Assembly: GCA_900548315.1 (NCBI GenBank)
Contig: URJU01000043.1
Coordinates: 1 to 13,201, forward strand
Source of the DNA: an uncultured Coprococcus sp.
GTDB taxonomy: Bacteria; Bacillota; Clostridia; Lachnospirales; Lachnospiraceae
DNA length: 13,201 nucleotides
Reading direction: 5' to 3'
Shown here piece by piece: positions 1 to 5,614 of this stretch (position 1 is the stretch's first letter; each line of letters opens with the position of its first letter). Below the pieces are notes generated by a model, which was given only the letters and a program-made list of their open reading frames with translations, made no database searches and was not told where the DNA came from. The position numbers and the translations under genes are program-made.

Positions 1-1
1 C

Positions 2-35
2 GTCTCGTGGGCTCGGAGATGTGTATAAGAGACAG
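2..35 (+). other. Nextera transposase adapter (artefact)
   Basis: The 34 bases match the Illumina Nextera read-2 transposase adapter, from GTCTCGTGGGCTCGG to the 19-bp mosaic end AGATGTGTATAAGAGACAG. The leading C at base 1 would be the last base of the i7 index. The trkA reading frame runs uninterrupted up to base 36 and then meets the adapter, which shows that the sequence left of base 36 was added during library preparation and not trimmed before assembly. It should not be translated or annotated. Confidence 0.97.
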
Positions 36-589
36 TCCTTACCCAGATCAGCTATGCTCTTGTTGTCAAGCATATTCTTCTCTGGGATCTTGATCCTTGT
101 CATCTCCGCCTGTCCATGTGCAAATGAATTGATCTCAAGCGCTGTCGGCAGATAGAGGACTCTCGACACCTCTATCGCGGTCTCAAGCTCAGGGTTGATG
201 ATCATAGTGAGTCCAAGTTTTTCCCTAAGATAACTTGCCTCCTTGCTGTAGTCCGGATCTCGAAGCCTTGCTATGGTTGCACAGTCTCCAACCTGCTTTG
301 CTATAGTGCAGCACAGGATATTGAGTTCATCCGATGACGTCACCGCAGCAATAAGATCCGCATTCTGTATTCCGGCTTCCAACTGTACGCTGTGATTAGC
401 CCCATTTCCGACAACCCCCATCACATCGTACTGATTGGAATATGTCGCTACCTTCTGCGGATCCTTATCTATGATCGTTATGTCATGACCTTCATTCGCC
501 AGCTGTTTAAGGATCGCAACGCCAACCTTGCCACAGCCAACTATTATTATTTTCAGTCCCGTCTTCTTGCTTGATTTACTACCAAACAC
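36..589 (-). CDS. trkA: Trk potassium uptake regulator TrkA, N-terminal part
   Basis: This is the 5' part (184 complete codons) of a TrkA/KtrA-type cytoplasmic regulator that gates a TrkH/KtrB potassium channel in response to bound nucleotide. A Rossmann RCK_N domain is clear: the glycine motif GCGKVG at residues 18-23, followed by the strand-2 acidic residue in TIIDKD. The helix and strand pattern continues to about residue 130, and the start of the RCK_C (TrkA_C) domain follows. The reading frame is cut by the adapter at base 35, so the C-terminal remainder is missing. An ATG exists nine codons upstream (616), but a strong AAGGAGG site (598-604) lies inside that extension, eight bases before GTG 589, and a promoter ends just upstream. 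I therefore prefer the GTG start. The trkH partner is not in the window and would lie to the left if present. Confidence 0.9.
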
Positions 590-628
590 AGGTCTATCCT
601 CCTTGAATATCTTCATATAACTAAGCAA

Positions 629-656
629 AGTATAACATGAAGATTTTAAAAATCAA
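629..656 (-). promoter_or_regulatory. Extended -10 promoter for trkA
   Basis: On the minus strand, TTGATT (651-656) and TATACT (629-634) are separated by 16 bp, and the -10 box is preceded by TG in the extended arrangement (TGTTATACT). Transcription would begin near base 622. That leaves about 33 bases before the GTG start at 589 but only about 6 before the alternative ATG at 616. This supports the internal GTG start and suggests trkA can be transcribed independently of the cassette upstream of it. Confidence 0.6.
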
Positions 657-683
657 CCACCGCTGCTTTTCTTTACCGAAACC

Positions 684-827
684 TTACACGAACATCCTTA
701 TTATGCAGCAGACCAGAACAAATATCACAAACGCAATGCCCACTATCATATTCGTTCTCTTGCTGAAACCACGCGTAGGTTTCTTATATATACCATCGTC
801 ATTTTTATTATTTTTGCTCTTTCCCAT
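684..827 (-). CDS. 47-aa single-pass membrane microprotein
   Basis: I do not recognise this protein. It has a very basic, asparagine- and lysine-rich N-terminus (MGKSKNNKNDDG...), a linker with KKPTRGFSKR at about residues 15-24, and one hydrophobic segment at about 27-43 (MIVGIAFVIFVLVCCII), ending RMFV. The charge distribution predicts the N-terminus in the cytoplasm. The evidence that it is translated is a perfect AGGAGG (833-838) five bases before the ATG, and its position: the ATG lies 20 bases inside the end of the TOPRIM gene in another frame, the usual sign of translational coupling. It would be the third gene of the ATPase/TOPRIM operon. Its role is unknown; a membrane effector, a membrane anchor or an unrelated passenger are all possible. 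The short length makes chance a real alternative. Confidence 0.65.
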   Translation of the reverse strand: MGKSKNNKNDDGIYKKPTRGFSKRTNMIVGIAFVIFVLVCCIIRMFV

Positions 828-1599
828 CTGTTCCTCCTCTCTGCCCCGCAAGACTCATCAGTCTCTTTATGAGCAGATTTACATTTGTGTGACGTTTCAG
901 CGAATTCTCTCCACTCCTTATGAAATCCCAGGACTCATCATAGGACATATCCGTAGTCTCCGTCTCATTCTCAAAGAAAAACTTCTCCAAAGATCCGGAC
1001 TCCTCATGAGCTATAGAAAATTCAAGAGCCTTTCTGGTCTTGTCATGCTCATTGAAATTGGCATCTCCATGCAGAAAATGATCCAGATTACAGGAAAAAT
1101 AATACGCCGAATATTTTACCTTCTTGCTTCCGATCTTGATGGATGTAAGCGATGTGAGCACATCCAGATTGTCACTCTTTCTGTGATTTCTCTCCACGAC
1201 ATGAGCTGGGATACCCGTCACTATGTAATCCGGATAGTATACCGGATCATCTGTCTCATTGCCGCTGGCCGCCACCAGCGCATCATCTATATACACACCG
1301 TCCGTGTCTACAAAATGAACTATTTCCAAAATATCCTTCGGATAGAGTCCCGTCTGTTTCAAGAATGGACTGACCATTATCTCATCTATGAACCTCTCTA
1401 TATTGTCCGGATGTATGCCATTCTTTGACGTTATATCTCCGCCGGCATGTCCATCGTCATTCATGACCATGGCAAATTCAAGCAGTATATCAGGATCTAT
1501 GTCCTCAAGCAGCTGTCCAAACGGAATCTCAAGTGCATTCTTGTCAGACATTCCCTCGACCAGAAACAGCACGATCTTCTTCTTAGGTCGTTTCCCCAT
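808..1599 (-). CDS. TOPRIM-domain protein, partner of AAA15 ATPase
   Basis: This is a 263-aa soluble protein. An N-terminal beta strand leads into a TOPRIM-type glutamate (IVLFLVEGMSDK, E15), and the second acidic motif is VDTDG (D98, D100). Together these form the E...DxD metal site of TOPRIM nucleases and topoisomerases. The C-terminal half has no motif I know, but shows dense conserved-looking blocks (YYFSCNLDHFLHGD about 167-179; SWDFI, SLKRHTNVN about 223-241). The ATG at 1599 lies 17 bases inside the ATPase gene, with AAAGGCGGGG as a modest ribosome site. A longer frame to a TTG at 1683 would sit fully inside the ATPase and is unlikely. Small TOPRIM proteins paired with AAA15 ATPases are known in OLD-like, PARIS (AriB), AbiL and RloB defence systems, where they act as nucleases. 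By analogy this is a probable metal-dependent nuclease; the exact family is not determined. Confidence 0.75.
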   Translation of the reverse strand: MGKRPKKKIVLFLVEGMSDKNALEIPFGQLLEDIDPDILLEFAMVMNDDGHAGGDITSKNGIHPDNIERFIDEIMVSPFLKQTGLYPKDILEIVHFVDTDGVYIDDALVAASGNETDDPVYYPDYIVTGIPAHVVERNHRKSDNLDVLTSLTSIKIGSKKVKYSAYYFSCNLDHFLHGDANFNEHDKTRKALEFSIAHEESGSLEKFFFENETETTDMSYDESWDFIRSGENSLKRHTNVNLLIKRLMSLAGQRGGTDGKEQK

Positions 1600-3091
1600 T
1601 ATCAATCCCCGCCTTTCTGAACGCTGATACGACCTTGTATTTCTTTGTATTCCTATACAGCTCTTCGTCCTGTTCCCCCACAAGTATCTCTCTGAAATAG
1701 GTACTTCTCAGATTATTTGTGTTGCCAATCCCCTTCATTCTGATATACCTGTTCTCCGGATTGGTAGTCGTAAAGCATATAAAGTCCTTATCTATGACCT
1801 CCAATGGTCTCAGGTTGTGCGATGTGAAAATAAACTGTCCCTTCCCTGATTCCTGGAACGTCTGCAGCACCTCTCCCAACAGATACTCAAACACTCCTGC
1901 ATCCAGCTCATCTATGGCGATCGTACACGACTGCTCATTGTACGCATCTATGATAAGGCTGAGCACTGATACGATCTTTCTGATTCCATCAGACTCATAT
2001 CGAAACGGCATCAAAAGTCTGCCCTCCGGTGCAGTCTCAGCATTGTGTTCATTGCTCATATCAGATTCGTTGCGGCTTGACACAATCTCCACAACATGAC
2101 CCACGCTGCCATCCTTCATCATGGTCGGAGACAGCTCATGCATATCCACATTCAATCCCGGTACGATCTGGCTGAGCACTATGTTAATATTGTCAAACTG
2201 CGACTTAAGTTCCGAAAACACAAGATCCGGCATTATATTTGGCATGTCTGTCTTGAGCAGGTACCTGCCGCTCTGGGTATAAAGAGGGAGTCCATAGTTG
2301 AGCCTTATATATCCTGTGGACTTCGTGTCCACCACATGAAGATAGAGCTGACTGTAATACGCAAGCTCCAGCACAACCTGGTAAAACTCCGAGTACAGCC
2401 CACAGTCATCAAATACCTTTGCAGCACCGAGGGAGAACACAAATGATGTTGATTTCTCCTCCGCAAGCCTTCTCACTATATTCAGTTCATCCAGAGACTT
2501 CTTGTCACCCGCCACGAAAAACTTCTGTTTCGACACAGGGCCAAATGGTCTCTCATCCCCGGATGTATCTATGATCGGCTGCATTATGATCTTTCTGCCG
2601 CCAAAGTCCCCTGACATGCTGAGTTTCTCGTCACTTATCTTAACTCTGTACTTTGAGTGCTGCGAACTGCCGGCATCGTCTGCTCCGTACTGTCCAAAGC
2701 CGCCAGACTGCTCGATCTCAACTGCTGAGAGTGCAAACTCATACACGGCCTTCCTTATACGCCCATCCGGGTACTGAAGATCAAATGTGAACTCAAGTCT
2801 GGACTTATCCTGTCCTTTTGCCACACATTCAGCGTATACTCCGGGTACCTCAACACCCATCATCAGCAATTTTAAAATAGCTAACGCCTCTATAAAACTC
2901 GTTTTTCCTGATCCATTCTGTCCATACAGCCCCAATATATCTGCTTCCGTTCCATACGGAACATATTTCTTTCCGCATGCAAATACTATCTCGCCATGCT
3001 CAACGCTCTTGAAATTATCAAGGACGGCCTTCTGTATCCTTATCGTAGGCAATCTGTCCCAATGGTCTTCTCTAAATTGTCTGATTCTCAT
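1583..3091 (-). CDS. AAA15/OLD-type ATPase of putative defence module
   Basis: This 502-aa protein has the SMC/ABC-like ATPase layout of the COG1106 (AAA15/AAA21) family. The N-terminal strand IQKAVLDNFKSVEHGEI (residues 19-35) is the typical 'L.NF.S....' opening. Walker A is GQNGSGKTS (57-65). An ABC-signature-like ESDGIRK lies at 366-372, and Walker B is IAIDELDAG (391-399, with D394 and E395). A switch histidine follows in FTSHN (H425). About 300 residues between Walker A and the signature form the family's variable insert. The ATG at 3091 has GAGGAG (3099-3104) seven bases upstream and a near-consensus promoter. The stop overlaps the TOPRIM start by 17 bases, so the two are surely co-translated. 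In PARIS, AbiL and RloAB such ATPases sense phage components and control a TOPRIM partner; that role here is inference from architecture. No other defence or mobile gene is adjacent. Confidence 0.88.
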   Translation of the reverse strand: MRIRQFREDHWDRLPTIRIQKAVLDNFKSVEHGEIVFACGKKYVPYGTEADILGLYGQNGSGKTSFIEALAILKLLMMGVEVPGVYAECVAKGQDKSRLEFTFDLQYPDGRIRKAVYEFALSAVEIEQSGGFGQYGADDAGSSQHSKYRVKISDEKLSMSGDFGGRKIIMQPIIDTSGDERPFGPVSKQKFFVAGDKKSLDELNIVRRLAEEKSTSFVFSLGAAKVFDDCGLYSEFYQVVLELAYYSQLYLHVVDTKSTGYIRLNYGLPLYTQSGRYLLKTDMPNIMPDLVFSELKSQFDNINIVLSQIVPGLNVDMHELSPTMMKDGSVGHVVEIVSSRNESDMSNEHNAETAPEGRLLMPFRYESDGIRKIVSVLSLIIDAYNEQSCTIAIDELDAGVFEYLLGEVLQTFQESGKGQFIFTSHNLRPLEVIDKDFICFTTTNPENRYIRMKGIGNTNNLRSTYFREILVGEQDEELYRNTKKYKVVSAFRKAGIDNGETT

Positions 3092-3128
3092 TCACGGTCT
3101 CCTCAGATGTTATTGATTTAATACTGTA

Positions 3129-3157
3129 ATTATATGTTTATACACTTCATTCGTCAA
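3129..3157 (-). promoter_or_regulatory. Near-consensus promoter of ATPase/TOPRIM operon
   Basis: On the minus strand, TTGACG (3152-3157) and a perfect TATAAT (3129-3134) are separated by exactly 17 bp. The -35 box overlaps the stop codon of the upstream araC-type gene (TGA at 3154-3156). Transcription would start near 3122, about 30 bases before the ATG at 3091. Eleven of twelve consensus positions match, so basal transcription is probably strong and constitutive unless repressed. Confidence 0.8.
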
Positions 3158-4056
3158 CAGACATCATTTTTTGAATTTTTTATTTTATTTTTCTCATCTC
3201 TTCTGGTCTTACCATTTCTATATCTTAGCGGAGGCTCTCCCATAGCTGAAGAAAATCTCCTGATAAAATAGCTTACATTTTGATATCCCGATTTCATGGC
3301 AATCTCGGTCACCGACAGATCTGTGGACTCAAGCAGATGTCTAGCATACCTCAGTCTCACATAGTTCACATACTGGGTAAGTGTCATGTGGAATCTCTCA
3401 CTGAATAACCTTGACATGTATTTTTCTGACAGATGAAAATGTTCAGAGAGTTCAGCAAGCCCTATGTTATCATGATAATTATCTTGTATATACAGAAGTA
3501 TCTCCTTTTCCAGTTCACCTGATGCATTCCTTGTCAGCTCTTCAAGCTGACCGTATTCCACAAGCAGATCCATCATCTGTAAAAGCCGGATCCTCACCTG
3601 TATCTGTCTGTGTGTACCCATTTTCCCATTCTCCTCTACCAGTTCATCAAGGATAGGTATGAGTTTTCCGAGCAGATTCCGATTCGCCACCTCTGGTCTG
3701 AATCCCCGTGTATGATTCCTGAGTGGAAAAAACACTTCATCCTCCAGGGCATCCTTAGTCTGAAATGATATGAATTCCAGAGGAAATATAAATGTAAAAT
3801 AGTCCACAGGAGTGTCCGGGGCGCTCATCATATGCAGTACTCCCGGACTTGCAATAAACACTGAGCCGTCTTCACCTGTGAACTCCTGTCCATCAATCTC
3901 CACCGTAAGCGGGCCTTTCCTCACATATATTATCTCCACCTCATCATGCCAATGGACCGGGATCTGAAATGCATGAGGAAAATATCGCATATGATACTCA
4001 CAAAATGGATATTCTCTTGTTCCGTGCGGATGATTTTCCTTTAATTCTGCGTACAT
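3154..4056 (-). CDS. AraC-family transcriptional regulator
   Basis: This is a 300-aa regulator of the usual AraC length. The N-terminal cupin (AraC_binding) domain covers about residues 15-95, with the HWHDEVEIIYVRKG strand pair (35-48) and the FIASPGVLH turn (67-75). A helical linker follows. The C-terminal double helix-turn-helix is at about 185-282, with LAELSEHFHLSEKYMSRLF (first HTH) and VTEIAMKSGYQNVSYFIRRF (second HTH). The last 20 residues are a lysine/asparagine-rich tail. The gene has AGGAG just upstream of ATG 4056. It is divergent from the MATE pump gene with 195 bp between starts, so regulation of that pump is the obvious hypothesis. The ligand cannot be read from sequence; cupin-AraC proteins usually sense sugars or small metabolites. 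Confidence 0.93.
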   Translation of the reverse strand: MYAELKENHPHGTREYPFCEYHMRYFPHAFQIPVHWHDEVEIIYVRKGPLTVEIDGQEFTGEDGSVFIASPGVLHMMSAPDTPVDYFTFIFPLEFISFQTKDALEDEVFFPLRNHTRGFRPEVANRNLLGKLIPILDELVEENGKMGTHRQIQVRIRLLQMMDLLVEYGQLEELTRNASGELEKEILLYIQDNYHDNIGLAELSEHFHLSEKYMSRLFSERFHMTLTQYVNYVRLRYARHLLESTDLSVTEIAMKSGYQNVSYFIRRFSSAMGEPPLRYRNGKTRRDEKNKIKNSKNDVC

Positions 4057-4118
4057 TGTTCTCCTCTGATATTGATTTGTTATATATTGCGTTGCTTTTT
4101 ACATCATGCAGCTTCGTC

Positions 4119-4147
4119 ATATTAACTCATATGTGGAATATGTGCAA
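4119..4147 (-). promoter_or_regulatory. Probable promoter of the araC-type gene
   Basis: On the minus strand, TTGCAC (4142-4147) and TAATAT (4119-4124) are separated by 17 bp; each box matches four of six consensus bases. The predicted start near 4112 gives a leader of about 56 bases. The -35 lies 23 bp from the -35 of the opposing MATE promoter, close enough for one regulator to act on both. Confidence 0.5.
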
Positions 4148-4170
4148 CTTTTAATTGAAATAGTACAAGA

Positions 4171-4199
4171 TTCACGCAGCATCAATGCGATATTATACA
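4171..4199 (+). promoter_or_regulatory. Probable promoter of the MATE gene
   Basis: TTCACG (4171-4176) and TATACA (4194-4199) are spaced 17 bp apart, each four of six to consensus. The predicted start near 4206 gives a leader of about 46 bases before ATG 4252. The weak -35 fits a promoter that needs an activator, in line with the divergent AraC-type gene, but no paired AraC half-sites stand out clearly. Confidence 0.4.
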
Positions 4200-4251
4200 A
4201 TTTAGTTATAACTCATGATTTTATACCCATCACCAAAGGAGTACTTATTAT

Positions 4252-5556
4252 ATGAAGAAATTATCCGCGCTTTTTATACCTATATGTTTTGAAACACTAT
4301 TCTATATGCTGTCCGGCATGGTGGACACACTCATGCTCTCATCAGTGGGTGACTATGCCGTGGGAGCTGTCGGAACCGCCAACAGCTACATAGGCATGTT
4401 TATCATCATGTTCTCCATCATATCATCAGGAATGATGACTGTCATGACACAGAACATAGGTGCAGGCAGGCCTGGCATTGCCTATCAGGCTCGTCAGCTT
4501 GGCCTTATATTTAATTCAGTCATAGGTGTGGGAATGTCCGTATTCCTGTTCGTCTTCTCCGGCAGCATTCTTGACCTGATAGGAATAGCCGGAAATCTCA
4601 GGGAACCTGCCATGAGCTATCTTGAGATCGTAGGCGGAGGCTGCTTTCTGAACGCACTGATCCCAATATTTGCAAGCTACCTCAGAGCATTTGGACATAC
4701 TAAGCAGCCTCTCATCGCTACCATAATCGGCAACCTTGTAAACTTCGCCTTAAATGCAGTTTTTCTCTTTGCGCTGCATAAAGGGGTGCAGGGTGTCGCC
4801 ACAGCGACAGTCATATCCAAGGTTATCAACCTTGCAATTGTCATCTTTTTCTCCTGCACCCTTGTAAAAGCAGGGAAAAATCCCGAAAGGCTTTCTAACA
4901 GAACTGTCCTTTCACAGATCATCAGAGTCGGACTGCCATCTGCATTCGAATCCGTTCTGTACAATGTCGCCATGATGCTGGTGGTCAAGTTTCTGAACCA
5001 GATGGATACTGACGGAATAAATGTCACGGCACGATCCTACGCAGTCCAGATAAGCAACTTCTCCTACTGCGTCGGCTCAGCACTTGCCCAGGCAAATGCC
5101 ATCATGACAGGATGGCATATCGGTTCCGGTGATATAGAGGCATGTAAAAGAGATACCAAAAAGGCCGCCATCATCGGTGTGATCGTGGCGACCTGTCTTG
5201 AAACTTTATTTGCTGTCACAGCCCCATGGACCATGAGACTGTTCACCGACAACCCGGACATGGTTCATATTGTCACAAGGCTTCTTGCAATTGACATCAT
5301 CCTCGAGGTCGGCAGAGTTACAAACCTTGTCTACGGCCAGGCCTTAAAGACCAGCGGAGATGCGGTATTCCCAGCTGTCATAGCAGCGGTCTTTATGTAC
5401 GTGTGTGCTGTCGGCGGTACATGGATGTTCGGCCTGCACCTTGGGCTCCTTGCAATCGGCGCCTACATAGGCCTTACCTGTGACGAATGTGTGCGCGCAG
5501 TGGGTATGGTCCTGCGCTGGCGAAGTGGAAAGTGGACGGAGAAGAAACTGGTGTGA
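4252..5556 (+). CDS. MATE family efflux transporter
   Basis: This 434-aa integral membrane protein has about twelve hydrophobic segments in two homologous halves. It contains the MATE hallmark near the start of the first half (FYMLSGMVDTLMLSSVGDYAVGAVGTA, about residues 17-43) and the equivalent region of the second half (GLPSAFESVLYNVAMMLVVKFLN, about 226-248). MATE proteins export cationic or polyaromatic drugs and metabolites by antiport with sodium or protons. The start at 4252 follows AAAGGAG (4235-4241) with a ten-base spacer. The N-terminus is slightly short, since MATE proteins often have 10-20 residues before the first helix, but no better upstream start with a ribosome site is seen. 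It is the only plus-strand gene and converges on feoAB, 58 bp between stops. Substrate is not predictable. Confidence 0.93.
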   Translation: MKKLSALFIPICFETLFYMLSGMVDTLMLSSVGDYAVGAVGTANSYIGMFIIMFSIISSGMMTVMTQNIGAGRPGIAYQARQLGLIFNSVIGVGMSVFLFVFSGSILDLIGIAGNLREPAMSYLEIVGGGCFLNALIPIFASYLRAFGHTKQPLIATIIGNLVNFALNAVFLFALHKGVQGVATATVISKVINLAIVIFFSCTLVKAGKNPERLSNRTVLSQIIRVGLPSAFESVLYNVAMMLVVKFLNQMDTDGINVTARSYAVQISNFSYCVGSALAQANAIMTGWHIGSGDIEACKRDTKKAAIIGVIVATCLETLFAVTAPWTMRLFTDNPDMVHIVTRLLAIDIILEVGRVTNLVYGQALKTSGDAVFPAVIAAVFMYVCAVGGTWMFGLHLGLLAIGAYIGLTCDECVRAVGMVLRWRSGKWTEKKLV

Positions 5557-5614
5557 TAATACACTAATACCAAACGTATTCCAGAATGTATCAACCCCAT
5601 ACTCCAGGCTTTTA

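Noticed and set aside
642..654. gattttaaaaatc palindrome as a terminator
   Set aside because: The stem is purely AT-rich, with no GC core or T-run beyond it, and it overlaps the -35 of the trkA promoter.
637..1428. 263-codon open frame on the plus strand
   Set aside because: It lies antisense to the TOPRIM and microprotein genes, lacks a ribosome site, and its translation is rich in Ile, Arg and Leu without domain motifs. The minus-strand frames have motifs and ribosome sites.
1600..1683. N-terminal extension of the TOPRIM gene to TTG 1683
   Set aside because: The extension lies wholly within the ATPase coding region, has no ribosome site, and its residues look like an out-of-frame translation. 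ATG 1599 fits the TOPRIM strand start.
1583..3091. SMC/RecF-type repair ATPase instead of a defence ATPase
   Set aside because: Too short for an SMC, lacks RecF context and coiled-coil arms, and is coupled to a TOPRIM gene, which favours the AAA15/OLD group.
5557..5614. Possible bidirectional terminator between MATE and feoAB
   Set aside because: Only 4-5 bp stems (for example AATAC/GTATT) without T-runs were found. Convergent genes would be expected to have one, but I cannot support it.
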